DNA of 64,000 nt from Streptomyces albofaciens JCM 4342 (GCF_008634025.1 NZ_PDCM01000002.1:1054001-1118000), one strand, 5' to 3'. Numbered from the stretch's first letter, positions 15,910-25,051 are shown. Notes: generated by a model from the letters alone, not told the origin. Numbers and translations are program-made.

Positions 15910-17091
15910 TTACGGAGCCGGGATGTCCACCAGTTCCGCCAGCGCCGCGCGGTGCCGTCCCGGCGTGCCCAGGGCGATCTCGTCGGCCTTGGCGCGCTTG
16001 AGGAACAGGTGCGCGGGGTGTTCCCAGGTCATGCCGATGCCGCCGTGCAGCTGGATGCACTCCTCCGCCGCGCGCACCGCGACCGGCGCGCAGTACGCCT
16101 GGGCGACCGCCACCGCCACCGGCGCGTCCGGGCCGCCGGTGGCCAGCGCGTCGGCGGCGTTGCGGGCCGCCGCGCGGGCCGAGGCCACATCGAGCCAGAG
16201 GGCGGCCATCCGGTGCTTGAGCGCCTGGAACGAGCCGACGGGGCGGCCGAACTGGGTGCGCTGCGCGGTGTACCGGACGGTTTCGGTCAGACACCATTCG
16301 GCGATGCCGAGCTGCTCGGAGGCGAGCAGGCCCGCCCCGGTCAGCAGCGCCCCGGTCACCGCCGCACGGGCCGTGTCCTGCCCGGCCAGCAGCCGCCCGG
16401 CGGCACGGTCGAGGGTGATCCGGGCCGGTACGCGGGTCAGGTCGAGCGGGACGCCCGGTGCGACGCGCACGCCGCCGGCCGACGCGTCCACGGCGTACAG
16501 CGCGTATCCGTACGGGCCGTCGGCCGGTACGAGCAGCATGTCGGCGGCGGCCGCGTCCGCGACGCCGGTCACCTCACCGGTCAGCAGGCCGTCCGCGTCG
16601 GCCCGTACGGACGGTTCCGGCAGGGTGCCGGGGGCCGTCGGCAGCGGCACCGCGAGCACCCCGACGCCGCGCCCTGCGGCGAGCGCGGCGAGCGGCGCGG
16701 TCACCTCCGGGCGGTCGGTCTCGCAGCCGAGCAGCGCCGTCACGGCCAGCACCGCGCTGGTCAGGTACGGGACGGGGGCCACCGCGCGGCCCAGCTCCTC
16801 CAGGACGACGGCGGCCTCGCGGGCGCTCGCGCCCTGCCCGCCGAGCTTCTCCGGGACCAGCAGCCCGGCGGTGCCCATGCCGGCGGCCAGCGGCCGCCAC
16901 AGCCCGGTGTCGTACGCCCGGCCGCTCTCCAGGTCCGCGAGGACGGCGGCCGGGCCGCCGCGGTCGGCGAGCAGCGAGCGGACGGCGGCCCGCAGGTCCT
17001 CCTCGGGCTCCGAGTAGAGGAGGTCGGGGTCGGTGCCGGGCTGCGCGGGGGCCGGTTCGGTGGGGGCCGCGGCCCCGCTCGGAGCGGTCAT
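15910..17091 (-). CDS. Acyl-CoA dehydrogenase family protein (second subunit)
   Basis: A 393-residue flavoprotein of the acyl-CoA dehydrogenase fold. The C-terminal half has RYTAQRTQFGRPVGSFQALK and IQLHGGIGMTWEHPAHLFLK, both standard family motifs. The N-terminal half is divergent and Ala-rich. It overlaps the upstream dehydrogenase gene by an ATGA. Adjacent dehydrogenase pairs in actinobacteria often form alpha2-beta2 heterotetramers that act on steroid side chains or other bulky acyl-CoAs; by analogy these two may form one enzyme. Confidence 0.88.
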   Translation of the reverse strand: MTAPSGAAAPTEPAPAQPGTDPDLLYSEPEEDLRAAVRSLLADRGGPAAVLADLESGRAYDTGLWRPLAAGMGTAGLLVPEKLGGQGASAREAAVVLEELGRAVAPVPYLTSAVLAVTALLGCETDRPEVTAPLAALAAGRGVGVLAVPLPTAPGTLPEPSVRADADGLLTGEVTGVADAAAADMLLVPADGPYGYALYAVDASAGGVRVAPGVPLDLTRVPARITLDRAAGRLLAGQDTARAAVTGALLTGAGLLASEQLGIAEWCLTETVRYTAQRTQFGRPVGSFQALKHRMAALWLDVASARAAARNAADALATGGPDAPVAVAVAQAYCAPVAVRAAEECIQLHGGIGMTWEHPAHLFLKRAKADEIALGTPGRHRAALAELVDIPAP

Positions 17092-18302
17092 CGGGGAAGG
17101 TCCTTCCAGGCGGCGTCCTTGTCGGTGCGCGGCTCGGGCGGCAGGCCCAGGACGCGTTCGGCGACGATGTTCAGCAGCACCTCGGAGGTGCCGCCCTCGA
17201 TGGAGTTGCCCTTGGCGCGCAGGTAGCGGTAGCCGGCCTGGCGTCCGGTGAAGTCCACGCCCTCGGGGCGGCGCAGCGTCCAGTCGTCGTAGGCCAGCCC
17301 GTCCTCGCCCAGGAACTCCACCTCCCAGCCGCTGATCTGCTGGGCCAGCCGGGCGAACGCCAGCTTCATCCCGCTGCCTTCGGGCCCGGGGTGCCCCTTG
17401 GCGAGCTGCTGGCGCAGCCGCTCCCCCGTCAGGCGGGCGACCTCGGCGTCCACCCAGTGGCGCAGCAGCCGCTGGTGGAGGTCGTGGGTACGGGCCCCGG
17501 GGCGTTCGCGCCAGGCCCGGGCGGCGACGCCGATCATGCCGCCCTCGCGCGGCTGCCGGGCGCCGCCGATCGCCACCCGCTCGTTCATGAGCGTGGTCTG
17601 CGCGACCTTCCAGCCCTCCCCCACCGCGCCGAGGCGGTGCGCGTCGGGGATCCGTACGCCGGTCAGGAAGACCTCGTTGAACTCGGCCTCGCCGGTGATC
17701 TGCCGCAGCGGCCGCACCTCGACGCCGGGGTCGGTCATGTCGCACACGAAGTAGGTGATGCCGCGGTGCTTGGGCAGCTCCGGGTCCGTACGGGCGATGA
17801 GGATCGCCCAGCGGGCCTGGTGGGCGCCGGAGGTCCACACCTTCTGGCCGTCCACCACCCAGCCGGTGCCGTCCTCGTCCCGTACGGCGCGGGTGGCGAG
17901 CGCGGCCAGGTCCGACCCGGCGCCGGGCTCGCTGAACAGCTGGCACCAGACCTCTTCGCCGGTCCACAGCGGGCGCAGGAAGCGCCGCTTCTGCTCGTCC
18001 GTGCCGAAGCGGAGGATGGTGGGCGCGGCCATGCCCAGGCCGATGCCGATGCGGCGCGGATCGTTGTCCGGCGCGCCCGCCGCCTCCAACTCGGCATCCA
18101 CCACGACCTGAAGCGCGCGCGGCGCGTCGAGGCCGCCCAGCCCCTGGGGGAAGTGCACCCAGGCCAGCCCGGCGTCGAAACGGGCCCGCAGGAAGTCGAG
18201 CGGGGCGGTCTCCGCCGGCGGGCACGATACGAGCAGGTCGGCCGTGCGGCGGCGCAGTTCGCCGGCGTCCAGGCGTCCGCTTTCCCTGGTCCTGTCGGTC
18301 AT
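17088..18302 (-). CDS. Acyl-CoA dehydrogenase (first subunit)
   Basis: A 404-residue acyl-CoA dehydrogenase with the FAD/substrate segment WCQLFSEPGAGSDLAAL and the C-terminal GNSIEGGTSEVLLNIVAERVLG. It overlaps both neighbours by four bases (ATGA at each end), giving a tightly coupled order oxidoreductase - dehydrogenase - dehydrogenase. It oxidises an acyl-CoA at the alpha-beta bond. Together with the downstream paralogue it may form a heteromeric enzyme; the substrate is unknown. Confidence 0.92.
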   Translation of the reverse strand: MTDRTRESGRLDAGELRRRTADLLVSCPPAETAPLDFLRARFDAGLAWVHFPQGLGGLDAPRALQVVVDAELEAAGAPDNDPRRIGIGLGMAAPTILRFGTDEQKRRFLRPLWTGEEVWCQLFSEPGAGSDLAALATRAVRDEDGTGWVVDGQKVWTSGAHQARWAILIARTDPELPKHRGITYFVCDMTDPGVEVRPLRQITGEAEFNEVFLTGVRIPDAHRLGAVGEGWKVAQTTLMNERVAIGGARQPREGGMIGVAARAWRERPGARTHDLHQRLLRHWVDAEVARLTGERLRQQLAKGHPGPEGSGMKLAFARLAQQISGWEVEFLGEDGLAYDDWTLRRPEGVDFTGRQAGYRYLRAKGNSIEGGTSEVLLNIVAERVLGLPPEPRTDKDAAWKDLPR

Positions 18303-19300
18303 GCCGCGTCGCCCTCCAGCCCCGGGACGACGACCAGACGCCCGGTGGTGGTGCCGTCGAAGACCCGCTGCACGGCCTCGGCCGCGCCGGACAGCGGCAC
18401 CCGGCCGCCGATCAGCGGTTTGATGACGCCCTGCGCGGCCAGCTTGGCCAGTTCCTCGTGGCAGGCGTCGACCGCGGCCGGGTCCTTGGTGTTGTACAGG
18501 CCCCAGTGGAGGCCGAGGATCGTGTAGTTCTTCACGAGGGCGTGGTTGAGGCCCGGGGTCGGTACGGCGCCGCTGGCGAAACCGACGACCACGATGCGGC
18601 CCTCGAAGGCCACGCACTTGACGGACTTGGCGTACGCGTCGCCGCCCACCGGGTCGTAGACCACGTCCGCGCCCCGGCCGCCGGTCGCTTCCTTGACGGC
18701 GGCCACGATGTCGTCCGTACGCCGGTCCAGCACCAGGTCGCAGCCGAGCTCCCGGGCGACGGCCGCCTTCCCGGAGCCGCCCACCACGCCGATGACCCGC
18801 GCGCCCGTTGCCTTGCCGAGCTGCACGGCGGCGCTGCCGACGCCGCCCGACGCCGCGTGCACGAGCAGGGTCTCGCCCGCCTGGAGGCGGGCCCGGCGGT
18901 GCAGGCCGAACCAGCCGGTCTGGTAGCCGATGTGCAGCGCGGCGGCCTCCGCGTCGTCCAGGGCGTCCGGCGCGGGACGGACCGCGGCCGCGTCCACGAG
19001 GACGCGTTCGGCGAAACCGCCGTCCGGCAGCGGGGGCTGGGCCAGCACCCGGGCGCCCGCCTCGGCGGACGCGCCCTCGCCCGCTTCGAGCACCTCGCCG
19101 CAGATCTCCACGCCCGGCGTGAACGGGAACGGCGGGCGCACCTGGTACTCGCCGCGGCACAGCAGCGCGTCCGGGAAGTTGACGTCGGCGGCCCGCACGC
19201 GCAGCAGCAGCTGCCCCGGCCCGGGCTGTGGGTCCGGCACTTCTTCCAGCCGCATCACCTCGCGAGGCTCGCCGTTCTCGTGTACGCGCCATGCCTTCAC
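18299..19300 (-). CDS. NADPH:quinone oxidoreductase-like (zinc-independent MDR family)
   Basis: A 333-residue medium-chain dehydrogenase/reductase without zinc ligands. It has the GroES-like N-terminus (RVRAADVNFPDALLCRGEY), the NADPH motif HAASGGVGSAAVQLGKATGA and VVYDPVGGDAY. The GTG start has GGAGG six bases upstream. It is the first gene of the operon with two acyl-CoA dehydrogenases. The family reduces quinones or enoyl compounds, so it might act as an enoyl reductase on related acyl substrates; that is inference. Confidence 0.88.
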   Translation of the reverse strand: MKAWRVHENGEPREVMRLEEVPDPQPGPGQLLLRVRAADVNFPDALLCRGEYQVRPPFPFTPGVEICGEVLEAGEGASAEAGARVLAQPPLPDGGFAERVLVDAAAVRPAPDALDDAEAAALHIGYQTGWFGLHRRARLQAGETLLVHAASGGVGSAAVQLGKATGARVIGVVGGSGKAAVARELGCDLVLDRRTDDIVAAVKEATGGRGADVVYDPVGGDAYAKSVKCVAFEGRIVVVGFASGAVPTPGLNHALVKNYTILGLHWGLYNTKDPAAVDACHEELAKLAAQGVIKPLIGGRVPLSGAAEAVQRVFDGTTTGRLVVVPGLEGDAA

Positions 19301-19362
19301 CGGTGCCTCCAGAGCCCTCGGGTACGCGGGGAGCGCGGGGCGCCAACCCCGCGGCCATCGGC

Positions 19363-19380
19363 ATACTAAGCGGTCGGTAT
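19363..19380 (-). promoter_or_regulatory. TetR-like operator candidate upstream of dehydrogenase operon
   Basis: An imperfect palindrome beginning ATAC and ending GTAT (core AAGCGGTCGGT) lies about 63 bp upstream of the operon's first gene. The AAGCG-NN-CGGT style is typical of TetR-family sites before fatty-acid or steroid degradation operons. Six of nine base pairs match. Confidence 0.4.
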
Positions 19381-19387
19381 CCGTAGG

Positions 19388-19404
19388 GGAACAGTCGATG
19401 TTCC
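19388..19404. promoter_or_regulatory. Inverted repeat GGAACA-N5-TGTTCC
   Basis: Perfect 6-bp arms around GTCGA sit between the divergent dehydrogenase operon and the MmyB-like regulator gene, directly before the 25-bp tandem repeats. It may be the regulator's own operator. Confidence 0.35.
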
Positions 19405-19501
19405 GGAGGAACCGGCCGTCCGCCGTCCCGGGGGAACCAGCCACCCGTCGCCCCGGGGGAACCAGCCGTCCGCCGTCCCGGAGGAACCGCCCGCCGTCCG
19501 G
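19403..19501. repeat. 25-bp tandem repeat, about four units
   Basis: GGAACC recurs at 19408, 19433, 19458 and 19483, exactly 25 bp apart, each followed by a similar GCC...GTC...CCCGG stretch. The array fills the intergenic region upstream of the MmyB-like regulator gene. The last unit is partial. Confidence 0.8.
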
Positions 19502-19557
19502 ATCCTGGTACCGGCAGGGTCAGGCTCAGCACGCGCCGGTGTACGACACTGGCGGCC

Positions 19558-20439
19558 ATGGACACACCTGCCGAGCTGGGCAACTTCCTGAAGACCCGCC
19601 GCGCCCGCCTCCAGCCGGAGGACGTGGGCCTGGTCTCCTACGGGGGCCGCCGCCGCGTGCCGGGCCTGCGCCGCGAGGAGCTGGCCCAGCTGGCCGGGGT
19701 GAGCGTCGCGTACTACACCCGGCTCGAACAGGGCCAGAGCCACAACGCCTCGGACGGCGTCCTCGACGCGCTGGCCCGCGCCCTGCGGCTGAGCCCGGAC
19801 GAACGCGCGCACCTGCGCGATCTCGCCCGCCCCGCCAAGGCCCGCCGCCGCCCGGCCGTACGGCCCGACAAGGCGCGCTCCGGGGTGCTCCAGCTGCTCG
19901 CCGCCCTGGACGGGGTGCCGGCCGTGGCGCTCGACCGGCGCTTCGAGGTGCTGGCGTGGAACCCGCTGGGGCACGCGCTGCTGGCCGGGCACCTGGACCA
20001 CGCGAGCCCCGGGCGTCCGCTGGACCGCCCCAACACCCAGCGGCTGCTGTTCCTCGACCCGCACACCCGCGAGCTGTACCCGGACCGCGAGACGGAGACC
20101 CGGCGGGCCGTCGCCGCGCTGCGCATGGCGGCCGGGCAGTACCCGGACGACGGGCAGCTGGCCGCCCTGATCGGCGAACTGTCCATGAAGAGCGCCGAGT
20201 TCAGCACCCTGTGGGCCCGGCACGGGGTCAGCAACTGCACCTTCGGCACCAAGCTGTTCCACCATCCGCTGGTCGGCGCGATGGAGCTGGACTTCGAGCT
20301 GATGCAGACGCCGGACGGCTCCGGGCAGGGCCTGCTGATGTACAGCGCGCGGCCCGGTTCGCCGTCCGACGCGGCGCTGCGGCTACTCGCCGCGCAGCAC
20401 CTTCCAGAACCCCGGGTCCTCGAACCCGAGCGCCCATAG
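19558..20439 (+). CDS. XRE-family regulator with MmyB-like ligand domain
   Basis: A 293-residue regulator. Residues about 5-85 form a Cro/C1 helix-turn-helix including GLRREELAQLAGVSVAYYTR and LEQGQSHNASDGVLDALARA, which is characteristic of MmyB-like Streptomyces regulators. The rest (AALDGVPAVALDRRFEVLAW and the following NPLGHALLAG) matches the PAS-like MmyB ligand domain, reported to bind fatty acids in a homologue. Its 3' end overlaps the convergent GH18 gene by 57 bp. It may control the divergent dehydrogenase/oxidoreductase operon, the usual arrangement for this class; this is inference. Confidence 0.9.
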   Translation: MDTPAELGNFLKTRRARLQPEDVGLVSYGGRRRVPGLRREELAQLAGVSVAYYTRLEQGQSHNASDGVLDALARALRLSPDERAHLRDLARPAKARRRPAVRPDKARSGVLQLLAALDGVPAVALDRRFEVLAWNPLGHALLAGHLDHASPGRPLDRPNTQRLLFLDPHTRELYPDRETETRRAVAALRMAAGQYPDDGQLAALIGELSMKSAEFSTLWARHGVSNCTFGTKLFHHPLVGAMELDFELMQTPDGSGQGLLMYSARPGSPSDAALRLLAAQHLPEPRVLEPERP

Positions 20440-21642
20440 ACCGGCGTTGCGCACACCGTACTTCCGCAGCAGCGGCAGGTGCGCCGCCACACCGCGCGCG
20501 TCCTGGTACCACACGTCGTGCACGGCCCGGCCCGCCCGGTACGTGAAGTGCGGTGTGCCCGACTTGGTGTCGAAACGGTAGGCCACGCCCTTGCGGCGGC
20601 GCAGCGCCTCCGCCTCCTTCCAGGTCAGGTGCTTGGCGCGGGCCTTGACGCCCCGGGTCCAGTCCCAGCCGTAACCGGGAAAGGCGATTTCGAGCTTGTC
20701 GCGCGGCACGGTGCCGGTGGCGTAGCGCAGGAACTCCTCGTACCAGGCGAGCGAGGACAGCGGCCCCGGGGAGCCCTCGGCCCAGTGCAGGTCGTAGCCC
20801 ATGATCCGCACCCGGTCGGCGGCCTTGCCGAGGCGCGCGTAGTCGTAGGCCTTGCCGGAGTTGGCGGTGCGCGCCATGACCGTGATCACGCAGCTCTTGC
20901 CCCGGGCGTGCAGCCTGGCGCACAGCTCGTCGGCGAACAGCGCGTAGCCGGTGCGCACGCGGTCCCGCATCCGGGCGGTGCCGGTGGTCGCCATGGTCTC
21001 GTAGTCGAGGTCGATGCCGTCGTACGCGCGCGAGGCCACCAGCCGCAGCAGCGCCCTGACGTGCGCGCCGCGGCGGGCCCGGTCGTGCAGCAGGGCGGCC
21101 ATGGTGGCGGCGTTCATGGACTCGTTGACGGTGGGCACGACCTTGATGCCGGCTTTGTGCAGCCCGGCGACGACCTGCCGGTCCCCCGCGCCCGGCTGGC
21201 CCTTGATGGTGGTGGCGGAGGTGGCCCGGTACCAGAAGGGGCTGACGGTGTGCAGCTGCGCGGCGTGCTGGAGGGCGTCGCGGTAGGCGCCCCGGGTGTC
21301 GCCCCAGTAGGGCAGCCAGGCGGAGACGGTACGGCCGGTCTCTGTGGCGGGCGCCTTGGCTCCGGACGCGTCTCCGGTGGCTCCGGATGCCTCTTTGGTG
21401 GTGCCGGGCGCGTCTCCGGCGGTTCCGTGTACCCCTCCGGTGGTTCCGGACGCCCCTCCGGTGCCGTCGGTCCCGCCGTCCCCGGTGGCGGGCGGCGGCA
21501 TGGTGACGGGCGCCCGGTGCGCGGCCGTGGCACCCGTACGGCCCTGGGCCGCGGCGCCGGGCGGCAGCGCGGCGGCCACCCCGGACGCCGCCAGCAGGAA
21601 CGCGATCCCGAGCCGCGCCCGGGCAGCCGATGCAAGATCCAT
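20383..21642 (-). CDS. Secreted GH18-family glycoside hydrolase-like protein
   Basis: A 419-residue exported protein. It has an N-terminal signal peptide (ending about PPGAAA), a Gly/Thr/Ser-rich linker with repeated GTTG/GATGDAS units (about residues 45-100), then a GH18 barrel starting VSAWLPYWG. The catalytic motif DGIDLDYE is intact, with Glu as the proton donor, and YDLHWAEGSPGPLSSLAWYE follows. The family hydrolyses beta-1,4-GlcNAc linkages in chitin or peptidoglycan. The catalytic domain resembles spore-cortex/YaaH-type GH18 more than classic chitinases. The stop lies inside the 3' end of the convergent regulator gene. Confidence 0.82.
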   Translation of the reverse strand: MDLASAARARLGIAFLLAASGVAAALPPGAAAQGRTGATAAHRAPVTMPPPATGDGGTDGTGGASGTTGGVHGTAGDAPGTTKEASGATGDASGAKAPATETGRTVSAWLPYWGDTRGAYRDALQHAAQLHTVSPFWYRATSATTIKGQPGAGDRQVVAGLHKAGIKVVPTVNESMNAATMAALLHDRARRGAHVRALLRLVASRAYDGIDLDYETMATTGTARMRDRVRTGYALFADELCARLHARGKSCVITVMARTANSGKAYDYARLGKAADRVRIMGYDLHWAEGSPGPLSSLAWYEEFLRYATGTVPRDKLEIAFPGYGWDWTRGVKARAKHLTWKEAEALRRRKGVAYRFDTKSGTPHFTYRAGRAVHDVWYQDARGVAAHLPLLRKYGVRNAGLWALGFEDPGFWKVLRGE

Positions 21643-21734
21643 GCCCCGAGCCTGTCCCGGCTGTCGCCCGCCTGCCGCGCGGAATGCGCCGAACGGCCGC
21701 TTCCGGGCCCGCCGTCCGGGTGTACGGCGAACGG

Positions 21735-22619
21735 TCAGCGACGGCGGTCCCCGGCCGCCTCCGCCGCCCGGCCGCCCGCCCCCAGCAGGCCGGACGCCGT
21801 GAGGTCGGCGCGGCCGGCCAGGCGCAGGAACACGCGGCGCGAGCCCTCGGTCACGATCCCCGGCAGGACGGCCCGCACCGCCTGGCCCGCCCGCAGCCAC
21901 GGCTGCGCGTAGACCGCGGCGGACCGCCGCTCGATGCCGCGCACCAGGCGGTCGGCCACCGGCGCGGCGTCGTACGTCTTCGAGGCGGGCCAGGGCAGGT
22001 GCGCGCGCAGTTCCCGCAGCGCCGCCCGGCGGTCGGACGCCCGCACCATCTCGGTGTCCGCCCAGCTCAGGTACCCGACCCCGACGCCCACACCGCGGTG
22101 CGCCAGCTCGGCGCGCAGCACCTGCGCGAAGGTCTCCACCCCCGACTTCGAGGCGCAGTACGCCGACAGCATCGGCGCCGGGCCGAGCGCCGCGAGGGAG
22201 GCGACCTGGAGGAAGTAGCCACGGGTGCTCAGCAGCGCGGGCAGGAAGGCACGGGCGGTCACCGCACTGCCGATCAGATTGACCTCGACGACCCGGCGCC
22301 ACACGGCCGGGTCGGTGTCGAGGAAGGGCCCGCCCGCCACCACCCCGGCGTTGGCGACGACGACGGAGGGCGGGCCGAAGCGGCGCTGCACGAGCGCGGC
22401 GGCGCGGTCCATCGCGTCCTCGTCGGTCACGTCCACCGGCCAGTGGGCGGCGTGTCCCGGCAGACCGGCCGCGACCCGCTCCAGCTCGTCCTCCTCCAGC
22501 CCGAGCAGGGCCACGTCGGCACCCCGCCGGACGAGTGAACGCGCCATGTGCGCTCCCAGGCCGCGCGCCGCGCCGGTCACCACGGCCGTGCGCCCGAGCA
22601 GGGGAAGGTCGCGGCTCAT
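21735..22619 (-). CDS. Short-chain dehydrogenase/reductase
   Basis: A 294-residue classical SDR. The cofactor motif TGAARGLG (about residues 15-22), NAGV, the catalytic Ser in VASLAALG and YCASK (about 153-157) are present. GGAGGA precedes the ATG. The C-terminal 60 residues are longer than in a minimal SDR and include a hydrophobic/basic stretch. Substrate unknown. It lies downstream of a GC-rich repeat region on the minus strand and 92 bp from the GH18 gene start. Confidence 0.88.
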   Translation of the reverse strand: MSRDLPLLGRTAVVTGAARGLGAHMARSLVRRGADVALLGLEEDELERVAAGLPGHAAHWPVDVTDEDAMDRAAALVQRRFGPPSVVVANAGVVAGGPFLDTDPAVWRRVVEVNLIGSAVTARAFLPALLSTRGYFLQVASLAALGPAPMLSAYCASKSGVETFAQVLRAELAHRGVGVGVGYLSWADTEMVRASDRRAALRELRAHLPWPASKTYDAAPVADRLVRGIERRSAAVYAQPWLRAGQAVRAVLPGIVTEGSRRVFLRLAGRADLTASGLLGAGGRAAEAAGDRRR

Positions 22620-22647
22620 GTCGGTCCTCCACGGTCTGCGTGCGGTG

Positions 22648-22761
22648 CCCGGCCGGTACGGGGACGGCCGGTGCGGGGACGGTCGGTGCGGGACGGCCGG
22701 TACGGGAGAGAGCGGAACAGGACTGATCGGTACGGGACGGCCGGTACGGGAACGGTCGGTC
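22648..22761. repeat. Imperfect 14-15 bp tandem repeats (CGGCCGGTACGGGGA)
   Basis: Variants of CGG(C/T)CGGT(A/G)CGGG(G)A occur about seven times in the region between the SDR gene and the SRPBCC gene. The units are degenerate and not of constant length. They could be slippage products or multiple binding sites. Confidence 0.6.
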
Positions 22762-22905
22762 CAACGTAACGCCGTGGCAGCGGGAAGGCCTGTGTGATCC
22801 GGCGAGCCGTGGGCACCCGGAAGCGGTGTCCCGGAGCCCGCAGCGCAAGGACGTGGCCGGGCCGGCCGGCGACGCCGGTGCCCTTCCCCCGACGTTGGAG
22901 ACCGC

Positions 22906-23364
22906 ATGGCGGTAAGACATCAGCTGATCAAGACGCGTCCCGACGCGGTGTGGGCGGTGCTCGCCGACGGCGGCCGGTACCAGGAATGGGTGGTCGGTCC
23001 GTACCGGTCGCGGCCGTGCGAGGGGGTCTGGCCGGAGCTGGGCTCGGCGATCAGCTACAGCGTGCACGTGGGGCCGTGGTCGCTCAGCGGCCGGACCGTG
23101 GTGCGGCGCTGCGAGCCGCCCAGGGAGCTGGAGCTGGAGGTGGACAGCGGCGCGCTGGGCACCGCGCGGATCGCCATCGAGATCCGCCCCTGGGGCGACC
23201 ACGCCCTGGTGATCATGGACGAGCACCCGCTCCAGGGCCCCGGCGGACTGCTGCACAACACCGTCCTGGACGCCCTGTTCCAGCTGCGGCACCGCAGCAT
23301 GCTCCGGCGGCTGGCCAGGCTCGTGGAAAGCGGCGCCCGGCAGCCGCGGGAGGCGGCCCGATGA
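22906..23364 (+). CDS. SRPBCC (START/Bet v 1-like) family protein
   Basis: A 152-residue protein with the usual N-terminal strand-helix start (VRHQLIKTRPDAVWAVLADG), WVVGPYRSR and beta strands ending in a long C-terminal helix. This fold makes a hydrophobic cavity used by aromatases/cyclases, lipid-binding proteins and polyketide enzymes. It is followed after 49 bp by the FAD oxidoreductase gene and is likely co-transcribed with it. Function is unknown. Confidence 0.8.
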   Translation: MAVRHQLIKTRPDAVWAVLADGGRYQEWVVGPYRSRPCEGVWPELGSAISYSVHVGPWSLSGRTVVRRCEPPRELELEVDSGALGTARIAIEIRPWGDHALVIMDEHPLQGPGGLLHNTVLDALFQLRHRSMLRRLARLVESGARQPREAAR

Positions 23365-23413
23365 CGGGACACGCGGGCGTACGGGCTCCGGCCGCGGCGG
23401 GAAGGAGGCGGCC

Positions 23414-25051
23414 GTGCCGGACGCGGTGGTGATCGGCGCGGGCCCGAACGGGCTGGTGGCCGCCAATCTGCTGGTCGACGCGGGCTGGAGCGTGGAGGTC
23501 CTGGAGGCGCAGCCGGAAGCGGGCGGCGCGGTCCGCAGCGACCGCGGCGTCCACCCCGACTACGTCAGCGACCTGTGCAGCTCCTTCTATCCGCTGGCAG
23601 CCGCCTCCCCGGTACTGGCCGCGCTGCGCCTGGAGGACCACGGGCTGCGCTGGAGCCACGCGCCCAGTGTCCTGGCCCACCCGCTGGCCGACGGCCGGTG
23701 CGCGGTGCTGGAGCGCCGGATGCCGGCCACCGCCGACGGACTGGAGCGTTTCGCGCCGGGCGACGGCGACGCCTGGCGGCGCCTGTGCGAGATCTGGGAC
23801 CGGGTGGGGCCGGACATCCTGAACGCCCTGTTCACCCCGTTCCCGCCGGTGGTGGCCACGGCCCGGCTCGCCGCCCGGCTGCACAGCGCGGGCGGTCTGC
23901 GGCTGGCCCGCACACTGGTGCTGCCCGTGCGGCGCCTGGGTGACGAGGAGTTCGGCGGCGAGGGCGGCCGGCTGCTGCTCGCGGGCAACGCCCTGCACGC
24001 CGATCTCGCGCCGGAGGCCGCGGGCAGCGGCGGTTTCGGCTGGCTGATGTCCATGCTCGGCCAGGCGTACGGCTTCCCGGTGCCGGTCGGCGGCGCGGGG
24101 GCGCTGACCGAGGCCCTGGTACGGCGGCTGGAGGCGCGCGGCGGTGTGCTGCGCTGCGACGAGCGCGTCACCGAGGTCGTCGTACGGGCGGGCCGCGCCG
24201 TGGCGGTGCGCACCGCGGGCGGCGAGGCGGTGCCGGCGGGCCGTGCCGTGCTGGCCGACGTCTCCGTACCGTCCCTCTACGGCGAGCTGATCGACGCCCG
24301 GCACCTGCCCGCCCGACTGCTGGCCGACCTGCGCCGCTTCCAGTGGGACTTCGCGACGTTCAAGGTCGACTGGGCGCTGGACGGGCCGGTGCCCTGGACC
24401 GCGCCCGAGGCGGCGACCGCGGGCACCGTGCACCTGGCCGACGGCGTCGACGAGCTGACCCGGTTCGCGGCGCAGCTGGCGGCGGGCCGGGTGCCGGACC
24501 GGCCGTTCGCCCTGTTCGGGCAGATGACCACCGCCGACGCCACCCGTTCACCGGCGGGTACGGAGTCGGCCTGGGCGTACACCCACGTACCGCACGACGT
24601 GCGGGCGGACGCCGGGGACGACGGCATCACCGGCGCCTGGCACGACGGCGAGCGGCAGGCGATGGCGGACCGGGTGGAGGAGCAGGTGGAGCGGTACGCG
24701 CCGGGCTTCCGCAGCCGTATCCGGGCCCGGCGCATCCTGGCGCCGCCCACGTTGCAGGCCCTCGACGCCAATCTGCACGGCGGCGCCATCAACGGCGGTA
24801 CGACCGCCATGCACCAGCAGCTCGTCTTCCGCCCCGTACCGGGTACCGGGCGCCCGGAGACGCCGGTCAAGGGCCTCTACCTGGCGTCGGCCGGTGCGCA
24901 CCCGGGCGGCGGTGTGCACGGCGCGCCCGGCGCCAACGCAGCGCGCGCCGCCCTGCGCAAGCGGTCACCGAGCAGCGCGCTCAGCCGTCTCCAGCGGTCG
25001 CTGACGAGCCGTAACCGGCTCGGCGAGCGGCCGGACGACCCGACGGAGTGA
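23414..25051 (+). CDS. FAD-dependent oxidoreductase, phytoene desaturase/PYROXD2-like
   Basis: A 545-residue flavoprotein. The N-terminal dinucleotide motif VVIGAGPNGLVAANLLVDAG and C-terminal GLYLASAGAHPGGGVHGAPG match CrtI-like proteins of the PYROXD2 subgroup, which includes uncharacterised bacterial enzymes. The GTG start has GAAGGAGG just upstream. It is probably co-transcribed with the SRPBCC gene. Carotenoid genes (crtB, crtE) are absent nearby, so a carotenoid role is not supported; it lies tail to tail with a terpene synthase, which may or may not be functionally related. Confidence 0.85.
   Translation: MPDAVVIGAGPNGLVAANLLVDAGWSVEVLEAQPEAGGAVRSDRGVHPDYVSDLCSSFYPLAAASPVLAALRLEDHGLRWSHAPSVLAHPLADGRCAVLERRMPATADGLERFAPGDGDAWRRLCEIWDRVGPDILNALFTPFPPVVATARLAARLHSAGGLRLARTLVLPVRRLGDEEFGGEGGRLLLAGNALHADLAPEAAGSGGFGWLMSMLGQAYGFPVPVGGAGALTEALVRRLEARGGVLRCDERVTEVVVRAGRAVAVRTAGGEAVPAGRAVLADVSVPSLYGELIDARHLPARLLADLRRFQWDFATFKVDWALDGPVPWTAPEAATAGTVHLADGVDELTRFAAQLAAGRVPDRPFALFGQMTTADATRSPAGTESAWAYTHVPHDVRADAGDDGITGAWHDGERQAMADRVEEQVERYAPGFRSRIRARRILAPPTLQALDANLHGGAINGGTTAMHQQLVFRPVPGTGRPETPVKGLYLASAGAHPGGGVHGAPGANAARAALRKRSPSSALSRLQRSLTSRNRLGERPDDPTE

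Noticed and set aside
20383..23466. A 1027-codon minus-strand frame including the GH18 protein
   Set aside because: Only the part from 21642 downstream has GH18 features and a signal peptide; the upstream part is antisense or out of frame to the SDR and SRPBCC genes.
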